Below are positions 23,194 through 35,281 of a DNA stretch of 64,000 nucleotides, in pieces; the first letter of the stretch is position 1; each line of letters begins with the position of its first letter. Location: NCBI RefSeq assembly GCF_030272615.1, contig NC_081414.1, positions 4,963,501 to 5,027,500 of the forward strand, written 5' to 3'. The DNA comes from Cryptomeria japonica (Eukaryota > Streptophyta > Pinopsida > Cupressales > Cupressaceae). The position numbers and the translations under genes are program-made. A model generated the notes under the pieces. The model did not search any database. It was not told the origin of the DNA and worked only from the letters and a program-made list of their open reading frames with translations.

Positions 23194-24300
23194 CATAGTA
23201 TCAATCTTAACATTATTGAGAAAAATCTTAATGTTAAACAATGCTTCTCTATTAGACACATCGAACTTCTTAGAGGTGCAAGACAATTTAAGAGTCTACT
23301 TTTGAAATGCATTCAACATCGTTAACCTCTTTATCCTTGTCAATGGAGAGATGATAATTCCTTATTACAATTTTTATGTGGGTTTTTTATATAGATACAA
23401 CTTGCAACAAGCAAGCTACACATGACCATGCTTACCACAATGTGCAGATTTCTTTTTAGTGCTATTGGAATTGTTTACCTTTTTGTCCTTTTTATTGGCC
23501 TTAACTTCAATAGACTTGAAGGAAGGACAACATTCTATCTGAAGCTAATGAGCAGATAAACATGCTTCATCTATGTCAACTAGCTTAGAGAGCAATAGGA
23601 GCCTACATAAATGATTATGCCAACCTTCTATGGAAATCACCATGAAGCACACCATTACCCATTTCTATAGCTCTTCTATGGAATTCGATAGTGTATTCTT
23701 GTACACTTTTGATTTTCTTTTTGCTTAAGAAATTGTCATTCCATACTTTTTTCTTCCTTGTGACATATTGGGTAGAACAGTTTCCTAATTAATTGCTTAA
23801 AATGATCCTAGGGACTTACTGAAGTTTGTTTCTAAGCCATGAAAAAAAAGAGACTTTTAAACCAAGTTAAGGCATGTTTTGCCAACCTTAGTCTAACAAA
23901 AGAGATCTTTTGTTCAAGAGTTGTATGCATGCTAAAATATATCTCAAGTTGAGTGATCCAATTATCAAGTTTATAGGCATGGTTTGCCAACTTTAGTCTA
24001 ACAAAAGAAATCTTTTGTGCAAGAGTTGTATGCATGCTAAAACATATCTCAAGTTGAGTGATCCAATTATCAAGTTCATCTCCATCTACTTCACCTTCAA
24101 ATGGCAGAACTTTGATCTTGGCTTCCACTTTAGAAAAAGGCCTGGTTGGAAGAATTTTATCTACCTCAGGCTCTTCCTTTCCTTCATTGGAATCTTTGTC
24201 CAATCTTGATATGATGACTTGCATAAGGCTTTTCATGGTCTCCAAAGATTGAGAAAGACTCTCAATGGCACTCTCCATCTTAAGGAACCTTGCTTCTGCA
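23194..24300 (-). pseudogene. Ty3-type gag (with start of protease), minus strand
   Basis: The frame 24278-23832 has the plant Ty3 gag start: FEGEVDGDELDNWI-QLE, then SF-RL-L--HALTW. Sequence downstream to about 23400 contains QEYT-EFHRRAIEMG and a knuckle remnant HCGKHGH. 23260-23194 leads into the protease piece at 16295. Within gag, a 105-bp direct duplication repeats a 35-residue segment in frame. Stops and frame changes between 23830 and 23200 inactivate it. Confidence 0.75.
23871..24080 (-). repeat. 105-bp in-frame duplication inside gag
   Basis: Units starting at 23871 and 23976 share GGCATG.TTTGCCAAC and nearly all later bases, duplicating LDNWITQLEI through KLANHA of gag. The reading frame is kept across both units. 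Confidence 0.88.
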
Positions 24301-24407
24301 TCAAACTCCTATTCTCTTTCCATGCTTCTTAACTCTCTCGTCCATTTGCATGTGTCAATATCTACTTTAAAAAGCAACTACACACTCCCGACATAACGAA
24401 CTTGTTC

Positions 24408-24419
24408 TGATACCACTTG
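24408..24419 (-). other. tRNA-Met primer-binding site (minus-strand Ty3)
   Basis: The plus strand reads TCTGATACCACT; the reverse complement AGTGGTATCAGA contains the common initiator tRNA-Met site TGGTATCAGA. It lies about 130 bp upstream of the gag start at 24278, marking the 5' end of the minus-strand internal region. Confidence 0.75.
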
Positions 24420-26503
24420 ATCCACATAAACTAGGGAAAATATTCCAATCCCATAGATTACTGACATGAAAATTAGGTTGAGAAAATTATGCAAGCAATA
24501 AAATTGGCTATAACATGCACAAATTACAATTAAGAACAAGAAAAAATGTGGTGAAACCCCTTGTAGGTATTATTCCACCAAGTGTGTCACAATCACTTAT
24601 GTACTCCAAATGGTTGCAATACAAAAGGTCACCACCGATAGGCTGTCTAAGAGCTCAAACAACTAAAATCTCTCCAAAAGACAAATTTGCGAACTGTCAA
24701 TGAGCTCCCTTGCCCCAATACAATCAAAATATGAGAACAATAGCCACAAATAGCTCCCAATACAAGAGTCACAAGACTACAAGCTCCATATATGCTTAAT
24801 TGTCATGGCCCCAAATTGATCATAGCCTATTCTTATAAATAATAATAATTGGATGGCAGAATAAATAGGGTCAACTCAGATTTAAAGAAAAAATAAATAA
24901 ATAAAAATAATAATTAAAAATAAATAAACTAACAGCAAGGCCGACCAGGAGTATTCCACTCAGATCGCGGCCTTCACAAAACTAAATGGCAGCCTTAAAT
25001 AGTGATTTAAACCTGGGCAGTGGCAAATAATAAGATGGCCGACCTGGGAATAGACACAAGGCCAACCTCCCCTAGTTTGGCGCCCTCTTTAATTAAATCA
25101 AATTATATTTAATTTATTCTATAAGCCAACCCATTATGGAGTGCCTAAGTTTGTTATTAAAGGGTACATTAAAACGGTATAAAAGAATGAACAGTCATCT
25201 TATTTTGAAGGGGTATATCTTTTTAATCAGTTGCTTCTCTTCATAGAGGTATGATATGATATAAAAAAGATGAGATGGGAGCAAGAAAGGGATAGGAATT
25301 TGGAGAGATTAACAAAGAAAACATTAGAAACAAAATAAGTTAAGAGCAGAACTAAAACTAATATTACCAGCAGACTTGTGTGAGAAGAGGGAGGTTAATC
25401 AAAGAAACACTTCTAGCAGATCTAAGAGCAAGATTATAGCAAACTAGGTTTCAGATCTATAAGCAGAAATTGAGTAGAACTGATTGCAGATATAAGGCAG
25501 AAGTAGAGCAGGCCTTCAAGCTGATTTGGGACAGTCCTTTAAAAACCGATTTATAGCAGATCCTAAAGATTGCATCAGATGATCAATCAAGACAACCAAT
25601 CCAATTAGCATCGGGGCTCATAAGAGCAGATCAGTTCCTAAGATATCAGCGATCAGACACAGAGATCGATCAGATCAGAAATTTCCATTTATTGCAGGCA
25701 CTAGCATTCTTGTTCGATTGTGGTAAGCATGAGATGTATGCTTAATATATGCATGAATAGGTGTTTGATAAGTATGCTTGAGATAATGTTACATAACATC
25801 ATATATATATTAGACGTAAGTAATAACATAGATTTCTAACAACAATCAATCATGGCAAGAAAGGGAATACAACGAGGGGGAACGGCTATAGATTCCTCAC
25901 TAGGCACACCACCTCATCTGAAATGGCGAAAGGCCACGTGAGGCAAAGAGGGAGAGGATACCTGCTCTTAGGCCTAGGGTAGAGGATCACTTTGGTGCAC
26001 CCTGTTGTAGTTTCTCCTTCAACCTCTACATTGACTGATTGTTGGGATGAACGAGTTTCAATCATAAGAGGATGAAGAAGGATGGGATGATGTGGGAGAG
26101 TGGTTGTGGATGTCTCACTAGGTACACCACCTCATATGAGATGGAAAAAGGCCACATAAGGCCAAGAGGGATGGGATATCCACTCTTGGGCCTAGGGTAG
26201 AGGATCGCTTTGGGCACCCTATCATGTCTCCTTATCTGAGCTTTGTTTATGATTGAACCCAAACAATGAATTAGATAGGATACATGACTAAGATAATTAT
26301 GAATATATGATTAAGATAACGTTCCTAAACCTAATAGGAAAGATCAATTTTATATCTAACACGCTTGCGAGGTCTCAACCAGGATCTAATTGGTAAATGA
26401 TATCTCTATTTCATTTCTTATTTTACTTGGAAATTGTGATTTGAGGGCAAAAACTAGGGCATTTACAAAAGGGGACATTACATTAATTCAAGCTTGTATC
26501 ACA
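24417..26503 (-). mobile_element. probable 5' LTR of the minus-strand Ty3 element, split by a solo LTR
   Basis: Adjoining the primer site, the plus strand begins TGATCCACAT. A plausible opposite end, CTTGTATCACA, lies at about 26503 once the solo LTR 24801-26482 and its duplication are removed, giving an LTR of about 400 bp. No second copy is available for comparison, so the outer end is uncertain. Confidence 0.35.
24801..26482 (+). mobile_element. solo LTR, TGTAATGTCCC family, copy 3
   Basis: Begins TGTCATGGCCCC, ends AAAAGGGGACATTACA and has the exact duplication TTAAT (24796-24800 and 26483-26487). A TATAAAA box lies at 25178-25184. It is 1682 bp long and contains two diverged copies of a segment starting CTCACTAGG.ACACCACC, about 215 bp apart (near 25898 and 26113). 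No internal domain is present. Confidence 0.92.
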
Positions 26504-26559
26504 TTTATAGAGTTTCAAAGCCTATGGAAATGAAGAGACATGTGACCTTTCATACCCCT

Positions 26560-27300
26560 TAGGAAATGGATGAGATAGTGTGTAATCTTTCATCCCCCTT
26601 TTGTGACTTTTCACCTACTCTTGATAGAAAAAACAAAGTGAGACATTCCTCTCCTCTTACAAAGAGGACAAAAAGAGAGAAAAATAAAAGGCAAAGTGGG
26701 GCATCTACTTCTCTTGGATGCTCTTCTTGTCTTCCATTTTTTAGAAGGGAATACTTTTGTATATGGGCTCAAAATGACATGCTGGTTTTTCTGAACTCGC
26801 ATCATTTTTTCAAGAGTAAACCAATATGCAGACATATTAAGATTTTGATGCCATTTAGTACAAAAACTAGATCCATTGCAAATCACCTTTGTTAATGATT
26901 ACTCTAGATTCCATTGAATCTACTACATCAAAAGTAAGGATGATGCATTTTCCAAATTCAAAGACTTCATATCTCTTTTAGAGAACCAACTTGAAAGGAT
27001 GATCAAACGTATTGAATTACACATGTAAGTTTCCATATTTTCATACAAATCACAACATCACATCTCAACTTATAGTCTATTATACTCTATAGTAGAATGG
27101 AGTTTCCAAGAGGAAGAACCATGTCATAATGGGAAGGGATAGATGCCTATTTCATGCCAAGCACATGGATCTTAAAGTTATAGGGGGAAGCCATGGTCTA
27201 TGCCACCCACATCATCAACCAAATAGATACTTGAACTCACTAAGGGTGAACTTCATGTGAAGGTCTAATAGAGGAAAAAAATAGATAGTTCCTGTTGTCA
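26560..27300 (+). pseudogene. degraded copia gag-end/integrase
   Basis: The integrase core is recognisable from 26888 as FVNDYSRFHWIYYIKSKDDA, where FVDDYSR is the usual copia start with a catalytic Asp. It continues with a decayed middle and AMVYATHIIN at about 27190-27230. Upstream, 26560-26890 is an open stretch shared with 15490-15720. Stops and frame changes are frequent. Confidence 0.75.
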
Positions 27301-27369
27301 CAAAAGTTTGCACCATTGCTGAGCTATCAACTTAGCAACCTTGTGAAACATGAAAACAACCCCGAAGTG

Positions 27370-28600
27370 TGGGACCTTGCGCAAGAGGGTCTTGCGCAAG
27401 AGGGTTGAATCTCCAGAGAAGGTTGGCTTCCTTCTCAATCCAAGTGCAGGTGTTGAACCAGCTCAACACTCCAAATTATACTTCTAAACCTATTCTAACA
27501 GCTTGCAAAGGAAAAAGGAAGAAGGAAATGCTAAAATGAAAGGAGGTGATGCACCAAGATAAGAGATGTTTCTCTCCCCACCCAAAAATGACACAAAGAA
27601 TCAATCGAAATACCCAAGAGATGCACAAACTTCAGTTGCATGAATGACCCCAAACACATGTATGGAGGTTATAATTTGTTGAATGTCAAGGGGGGAGAAA
27701 GTTTCCCACAAGTCACACTCAGAAACATGAAAGAAAAGCCACAAAACATACACTTATAATGAAGGTAAGGAAACATACACAACATGCAAAAGTTGAAGGA
27801 AGGCAAGAATGATAATTCCGATTCATTCAGAGGCCAACGGCCAAACTTACAGTTGCAAAAATGCAAGAGAATATACAAGTCTTCTAGAGAAGTGAAAGAG
27901 CATGAGAATAGGTCAAGCCAGCAGGGAGAAAACCCTTTACAATGAGGCTTAACAGCCTTTATATAGAAAATTGGTTGTAGAGGAGAGACCAATGGTCAAG
28001 GAGGGGACCCCTTGACCCTAGCATGCACAAAGGAATGACAGTCAGGGAAGGCAAGGAAGTGCACAAACCGGCCATGGTGTACATGCAAGCAACCCAACCA
28101 TACCTTGACAAGGCAATCCCAAGAAGAAAAGTACTTCTAGAAGGTAGATTGCCTGACATTCCAAAGTCAGAGCATGCAGGCATGATATGAAGGTCAACAA
28201 GTAACCATAAATAAGCATGGCCCTGTACTCCACTTGATGGCCATCCTGCAAAAATATTAAAAGCGCCCTTGTAGCTCCATGAATGAAAGTGTACAAGTCG
28301 CACGAGTTGGTCGAGCATTGAGAGCTTTGAGTGTTGATCACACCATCTGGAAGTGTTGCAAGTCGGAAACCTGGGATTTCGAGTTTGGAAGACTTGGTAA
28401 ACTTGGGTTTCCGGGGTTTGGAAGACTTGAGAAAATTGGGTTTTCGGGGTTGGAAAACTTGGGAAACTTGGGTTTCCGAGGTTTGGAAGACTTGGGAAAC
28501 TTGGGTTCCCGAGGTTGGAACACTTAACACTTCATGCCTCCATTGGTTTTGTCCTTGATCAACTGGGCCAGTGCTGGTCAATGGAACATATCTCTAATCG
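27370..28600. mobile_element. insertion of unknown type within the copia remnant
   Basis: The copia protein reading stops making sense near 27300-27370 and resumes near 28630 (FGFK-STHIT, KLELKSHK). The intervening 1.2 kb has no pol similarity. It contains a minisatellite at 28383-28524. No termini or target duplication could be fixed; an old solo LTR is possible (candidate ends TGTGGGACC and GGAACA). Confidence 0.35.
28383..28524. repeat. minisatellite, about 32-33 bp unit, four copies
   Basis: Degenerate repeats built from GGGTTTCCGGGGTTTGGAAG and ACTTGGGAAACTT. Base composition is G-rich on the plus strand, unlike the surroundings. It is open in several frames on both strands, but this reflects the repeat, not a gene. 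Confidence 0.8.
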
Positions 28601-28619
28601 ATTCTCACCGATGGATCAA

Positions 28620-29760
28620 GGGTGTCATAAAATGAAAACAGTTTCCAACTCAAGTCTTTGGATTTAAAGCCTCTACCCACATTACTAACGAAATTTTTCG
28701 CAAGCTAGAACTAAAGAGCCACAAATGAGTTCTAGTCAAATACATCAATGTGTCCAAGGCCTATCATATTTATGATTCTTCATCCAAGGATCTTTTTGTT
28801 GAGAAAGACATTATATTTGATGAAGATATCTCTCATATATCCACTGGACAGCGTTTAGACTTGCCATTGAGCATTTCCATGCATTTATCTCTATTCCAAT
28901 CCTTGTGAAGACAAGGCTTCTACCACTCAAACAACAATCATTTGTTGCCTATTCCAGACTGTCCAAAAGTTATCCCCTAAAACTAGTTTGTACTTCTAGA
29001 AGATGTTTGCTCTAGTGAGGAATCTATGATTAGCCAAAGGAGATCATAGTCCCCCACCTATAAATGGTCTTTTTGAATGGGAAAGAATGGTTTATTAAAC
29101 TAACTTGTACTTAGTGGTCTGGCCAGATTTATGTTGGATCTAGTTACATGCATTATAAACTTGACCACAAAGAAAAGGCAAGCAACTTTTATAGTGAGGA
29201 ATATTTGACCCATTACCTAGTCAAATGCATCTATTGCTCCTATCAAAACACATAAAGCAAGTGCTGCTGCATCAAATGATGTTGCTATCATGATAGAACG
29301 TCATGAGAGTCATGGTAGGACTCAATTATGGATGCATTGAGCTCACAACTCAACTCAAAAATCCCACTGACTACAATCAATCCAAGGGTCACCCTCACTT
29401 GGAAGATGTAATGCAAGTACAGTGTGATGCTCTCATGAAGAACACCTTATAACTTGTTCCACATCCCAAGCATGTGAACATTGTAGGAAGCAAATGGGGC
29501 ACAAGAAACAAAATATAATGCCAAACAAAAGGCATGCCTTATTGCTTGAAATTTTTCAAAAGAGAACTGATTACACCAAAACATTTGCTCCTATTACTCA
29601 TTTGATACTATTCGCATGGTGCTCTCTCTCATTGCATCCTTCAAGTAGGAAATTCAAATTTGGATGTGAGGAGTATGCTTCTTCATGCTGATCTACATGA
29701 AGATATCTACATTGAGTGGCGTCCTAATATTTACCAAGACTGATGGGTCTTCGATATGGT
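28620..29760 (+). pseudogene. degraded copia integrase end and reverse transcriptase start
   Basis: 28640-28830 reads KLELKSHK.VLVKYINVSKAY and VEKDIIFDED, the usual linker after copia integrase. 29400-29740 carries the RT start: LFHIPKHVNIVGSKW-, then RTDYTKTFAPIT and DTIRMVLSLIASFK, and HADLHEDIYIEW. The YVDD region and RNase H are missing. Stops and frame changes occur throughout. From 29761 to 30330 nothing is recognised. Confidence 0.8.
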
Positions 29761-30329
29761 ATATATTTACAACATGCTTTTAGTCCCTTTTCTTACTTCT
29801 TACCACCCTTTGTAATCATTCCTTCTTCCAATTTACCTCAAATTGGTCATGCTACTCTATTTTAATTTATTAAGATTATAAATAGGATAGGACAAAATTT
29901 TGGATGGAAACTAGTAGAGGTTGAAAGTCACTTACTATTTGTTTCCTTAGGTATCTTCCAATTTGTGTTAGGTTCTAACATGGATAATTGTTTAAAGTTT
30001 TGAATAGATATCACCTTATAAAGAATCACACAAACACTATTCAAAAAAGCATTTTTGAGCAGCCAAAATGACGAGGAACTAATTATATGTTTCACTAGGT
30101 GTTGTACCATTGTCTTGTAACTTGCTGCAAGATTAGTAGGATGTGTGAACACTAAAATATAAGGTAAAACAATAGGAAACAAGCAACCTATCCTATATCA
30201 AGCATGCACCTCCAATAGAGCAAAAGGGATATAAAAAATGACAAAAAGCAGGAGACTTCTTACCACACAAACCTTTGATGACTTAACACTAGTGCTTTTT
30301 CATTAAAAAAGAAAGAGAAACATGATAAC

Positions 30330-31340
30330 TTTATTTTTGAAGGTAGCCCTTTGGAAACAATGAAAGAATACAAATATCTTGAGATTGATTTTCACTACAC
30401 GCTCAGTTGGGAGACTTGTCGAGCAAAAATAATGCAGGGAAGATGGAAAGCTTCTTGCTTACTCCCAAAAAGGTGCAGGAAAGCTGAACTTTGGGATTGG
30501 AAAACCAAGAAGACCCTTTTTGGTTTCCTGGTCATGCCAATTGTCTTCTATGGTTGTGAAATTTGGGGAAGTAGCATTTCAAATCACAAATGGACACAAT
30601 TAGAAAGAACCCAAACGCATCTAATCACAAGTAGTCTCAAAGTCAAAACTACGGCCCTTATGAGATTCTTTTGGCTGAAGCAAGAACTTTACCATTGGAA
30701 GCAACAACGATAACCCAATTGTTGAACTATCTAAAGAAGGTTGAAAACATGGACAGCCATCAAAAAAATAGTTGTGAAGGAAGAATTAGGCCACAAGAAG
30801 AAGACATGGATGAAGTAGAACAAGTGGTTGAGCAAGTGAGAAATCAATTTATAGGAGTGCCCTAACACTAATGAGGAAATAAAAAAATACGTGGCAAAAA
30901 AAATCAGGACTGCCATGTGGACAAAGCAAATTGGACAGAAGAAAGATTACAACATCAAAGAAATTTAACCCAACTGGGAATACGATGAAACAATATCTTT
31001 AGAAGCGACTATTAAAGGAAAATCAAGGTTGTTAATTGCATAGTTGAGGACCGGATTGCATCATCTTAGGTATGAGACAAGGAGATGGGCTATACCAAAG
31101 TAAGTTTGGAAAAAGATAACTTGCATATTCTATAGTAAAGGGTTAATGGAGATAAAATGACACTTCATCATAGAATGCGCAGCTTGTGAGGATATATGTA
31201 CCCAATACGAAAATAGCTTAAAAGAGGGCAGCAATTACGAGTTATTTGAGGAAGCAAAGATCAGCAAGATGGCTAGCTTCTTGGTCAAGATCCATAGTAG
31301 GATCACGATGGCAGTTGATAAAACACACCTAACTTGAACT
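30330..31340 (+). pseudogene. LINE ORF2 C-terminal part (truncated)
   Basis: Open frame 30351-30713 and following sequence match the region after the RT domain of plant L1-type LINEs: KYLEIDFHYTLSWE, FGFLVMPIVFYGCEIWG, and further on a decayed C-x2-C-x7-H-x4-C block (MTLHH-MRSL area, about 31120-31190). Frame changes are present at about 30670, 30865 and 30960. The 5' end with the endonuclease and RT is absent, as in most LINE copies. No clear poly(A) tail or target duplication was seen. Confidence 0.75.
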
Positions 31341-31434
31341 ACTCAACAGTTATTGAATTCCTTAACCAACACTAGCTCATCCTCATACGATAACTATTCT
31401 AGCTAGTCTGTTATGCTAACATATGCATCTTCGT

Positions 31435-32334
31435 CATAGTTTTAAGACTCGTGGACTCGCCACGGACTCACGAGTCCAGTGGTGCCACGAGTTGACTCGC
31501 CATGGACTTGCGAGGCGAGTCCTGGCGAGTCTTTTTGAAAGACTCACGAGTCTTTCTAATTGACTCACACGAGTCTTTCACTTGGACTCGCGAGTCTTTT
31601 GACTAGACTCGTGCAACCCAGAAAACAGGGCAAAAAATTATCTAGATCTTTTCTTTCAAGTCAGTCTCATTCCCTTCATCAGAATATATACATGAAATAT
31701 AACATTTATAAGTGGCATTTCAATATGTCTTTTTCCTTTAAGTTATATTTCATGTATATATTGGCAGGATGTTTGAGAGTGGTTTCAGATCTCTAGGAAT
31801 TATAATGCAAATTCTAGGTTTTAGAAGATCTTTTAAATTTTCAAACTTAGTCAAATTTTAGTAATCAGTAGGCTCCTATTAGCATTCTCTCGCCCTCTCT
31901 ATCTCACTCACTTTATCTGCCTCGAATTTTAGACCTGTCTATCTCCTTATCACTCTTCCTCTATCCCCTCTCTCTACCACTCTCTATCTCAGTCTCTCCT
32001 CTCTCCCCCAAGATCTAGACCTATCATTCTATGTAATTTTGTAAACATTTATAAACTTATGCTTCTATTATACATTTTAAAGTTTGAAACTATGAGTATG
32101 AATGATGAAATTTCAAATATTGAATGTTTGGAGATCATATGACATGTGTAATGTTTCAATTATGGCTCTTATGTTCTCTAAATGCATTAATTTCTTAATG
32201 TTTTTTTGTAAAACTTCGGTTTTTTTTTTTTGCCGAGTCCTTACTGAGTCTTTTGCGAGTCCGTGGCGAGTCCGAGTCCGAGACTAATTTTTTGGTTTGC
32301 CGAGTCTGTGGCGAGTTCGAGTTTTAAAACTTTG
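31435..32334. mobile_element. non-autonomous hAT-like DNA transposon
   Basis: An exact 8-bp target duplication ATCTTCGT (31427-31434 and 32335-32342) flanks inverted termini CATAGTTTTAAGACTCG and CAAAGTTTTAAAACTCG. 8-bp duplications and short CA-starting termini are standard for the hAT superfamily. About 130-180 bp at the left end and about 100 bp at the right end are packed with GACTCG/CGAGTC words in both orientations. Length is 900 bp with no transposase frame. The centre has a pyrimidine-rich stretch (about 31885-32010). Confidence 0.9.
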
Positions 32335-32342
32335 ATCTTCGT

Positions 32343-34258
32343 TATTGATCATTGTAGTCATAGTAACCAAAATCACAAATCATCAAATTTCATGTTTCTC
32401 ACCACAAAAGGTATCGCATTTTTTTAATAAACCACAATCAACATTCTTTTACTTATTTTTTCCCACATTATCGTAAAAAATGGCAAATTGGACAAAATTG
32501 CATGTAGTTGCATGCTATGTCAAAGCATTTGTTGATTTTCAATCATGAAATTGGATATTTGGCAAATGTTAGTACAAACACAAAACGTTGTTTAAATTTG
32601 CCTCCAAATCTCGTTGTATGAATGCATACACTTTTTTTTACTTTTAAGGTTTTCCATTTTTCATCCACGCGTGCTCCATCTCCTTCTAATTTGTTCTGTT
32701 GTGCAGTCACTGCTATGAATGGGACAGTGGTTGAATGTTGAGAATGAGATAAAATTAACTAACACTAGTCTATTTATCCACAGCAACAAGAGCAGGTTTC
32801 AACATTCTCAATTTCCAAATCAAAATTCACTTGCAATGGAATCGGTCATACCTTGCAAATATTTGATAAATATTATAAGTTTTAAATATAATGTTAGATT
32901 CAATATTTATAAATTATTATTAAAATTTAACATTTTTTATAGTAAGTTATATGATGAATTTAATCTTTTTAAAGATTTCATAATAAATTTTATATTTATT
33001 GAATTATTAAATCTTATAAATTTAACTAGTGCTTAATTTTTTATTAGATTTTAGTATAAATTAATAAAAACTAAAATTATATATTTGGAATATTTGAACT
33101 TAATCACAAAAAATTTCTTCACAAATTTTATAACTCAACAAGTTTGATCTAAATTTTTTCTTCACTGAACATGAATACAAACACACACCTTGTGACATAG
33201 GTCACATGCTATCAGGAAAATTTTACCATTTTTAATTGATTTTAACTTCGATAGGCACTCTTTTGTCAGTATAGGGTTTTAGTTTTAACCTATATTACAA
33301 GGTTCTGTAGAAACAACAAATAAATTGGATAAAGACATGTTTTATGTTTCATGAGCTAAACTCTCATTTTTATTTGTTCTCTATATCTAGATGCTATTAA
33401 AATGCCTTTATATTTTAAAAATACCAGGTTTTTCTCATTTTTTTTCATTTTTTCCTGTTTTTTGAAAATCCAAAATTTTCCAATCAAACCCTAATTTTTG
33501 AAAATATAATTACTTATGTTTGGTTTGCTGATTTTTTCCCCAAAGATTTTTGCTGCTATGATTGTGGTACCTGCTTGGCATGGGATCAAATACCACTATT
33601 ATTGTAACTATTGTTTTCTCTCTTTCCCCTGTATAAAATTGTTAGACTTAGCAACAAATGCATAGATAAAGGGAGGGACTTAGAGATGGCACAGAAGATA
33701 GAGGAATAATACAGATATAATATGTAGCTTGAGTATTTGTTTCAAATAGTTTTTTTTATTTTTTAAAGATCATATTACGTTGAGCAGTTTATAGATGCAA
33801 TTTGGGAGGATATGCCACAGTTTTCCTAGTGAGGAAGGGGTTGCTTATTGAGTGGGATAATTCAGCCATTCTTTCCTTTTAATTTCCATATGTGTTGGTT
33901 TGATTTTTCGCTACAGATTAAATCAGTGGTTCTTTATTTTTGTAATTCAGAGTGATCAGAATGTTTATAGTTAAGCTTATTCAGTTTGTCATTGAAAAGA
34001 ATGAGTTTAAGATTTATTGTTGGTGCACCTAAGATACTTGGGTTTAGATCTGTTATTCTCATTAAAGCACTTTGCATTTTCTAGTAGTTTCTGATTTCTG
34101 CATTACCTCTCATAGAATCAAAATCCCTAATTCTCATTCATAATTTTCCTGTCCAATCTTACTCCCCAATTTAAGTTGCATTCATTTTATATACTTAATC
34201 TAAAAACTTTATAGCTCTAGTGTGTAGACTTACATCCTCGTAAGCTTACAACCTCATC
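32343..34258. other. AT-rich intergenic sequence
   Basis: Strongly AT-rich (especially 32870-33070), with no coding similarity or terminal repeats. The open frame 32719-33036 is low-complexity and not believed to be a gene. Confidence 0.5.
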
Positions 34259-34897
34259 TGTAATGTCCCCTTGTTGAAATAGGATTTATTAATAAATAAT
34301 AATAATAAATTAAAATATAAAAGAATAAAGATAAAATTCAATATTATTAATATTTAGTTAAGTTTAACTGAATGGTCAAAAGGCATGAAATGAAAAGGTG
34401 CGACTCCCTCAAACAAAAGATATAAAAGGCAGAGAAGAGAACTTCATTTGGGGGGAAAAAAAAAGAAAAAACGAAGAAAGAAGGGAGCGAAGGAATTAAG
34501 GAAGCATTAATGGGAAGAAGATAAGGAAATGGCTCTTTCAAAGGGGCAGCAATGATGAGAGGTTGTGACCCTCTTGAAGGGTGGTAATTGTGAAAGGTTG
34601 TGACCATTAAGAAAAGGTGTAACTCTCCCTCACATTGGAGGATATAAAGTGGAGAAGTTTTCATTTGAGAAGGAAGGATCCATTGAATGGAACAAAATAT
34701 CTGAAGCATTAAAAGCAGATTTAGGAGCAGACCTAAATCAGAATTATAAGAAAATATGAAAGAATGATATGAACATTTAACAAAGAGATCAGAACACAAA
34801 TACAAATCTGCAAACAATAATAAAGCAGGCATCGAAGGAAAAGAAGAGGAAACACTAAATCAATAACCAGAGAATCAGACCTGATGGAATAGAAAGG

Positions 34898-34977
<80 letters not shown>

Positions 34978-35100
34978 TTGAGTATAGGCAGCACATCAGA
35001 TAGATATAAACAGCAGACTGAAAATACATAACCTGCAATAATCTACAAGTATATCGGGCAAGATTTAGTGTCCTCCCAAAAGGCAAAAGGGGACATTACA
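34259..35100 (+). repeat. 5' LTR of a Ty3-type element, TGTAATGTCCC family
   Basis: Begins TGTAATGTCCCC and ends AAAAGGGGACATTACA, as in the four solo LTRs of this family. Here it is followed by a primer site and gag, so it is a true 5' LTR. A TATAAAAGG box lies at 34421. A compound (TC)n(AC)n(AT)n microsatellite sits near its end. This copy identifies what the four solo LTRs came from. Confidence 0.9.
34899..34977. repeat. compound microsatellite (TC)n-(AC)n-(AT)n
   Basis: About 40 bp of TC, 24 bp of CA and 12 bp of TA repeats, uninterrupted, inside the LTR. It is absent from the sister copies. Confidence 0.95.
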
Positions 35101-35102
35101 AG

Positions 35103-35114
35103 TGGTATCAAGGA
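35103..35114 (+). other. tRNA-Met-type primer-binding site
   Basis: TGGTATCAAGGA, two bases after the LTR, matches the start of the initiator tRNA-Met site TGGTATCAGAGC. Confidence 0.75.
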
Positions 35115-35281
35115 ATAGCCAGCAGTGCCTTGGTTTAACTCTGGTTAACCAGCAGTGCCTCAGTTTAACTCTAGTTCATGTTGTTTTAAAATAAGTCATT
35201 GATGTGCATAAATCGTAGGAGAGATAATACAGGGATATTCCTTCCAAACTACCCAGATGCTAGCGTCCATCCAAGTGCAAC

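Noticed and set aside
27370-28600. Solo LTR with ends TGTGGGACC...GGAACA
   Set aside because: No matching 5-bp duplication at those ends, so boundaries are left open.
29928-30182. Minus-strand ORF resembling copia RNase H
   Set aside because: Only a vague resemblance around VFTHPTNLAASY; no supporting motif before or after.
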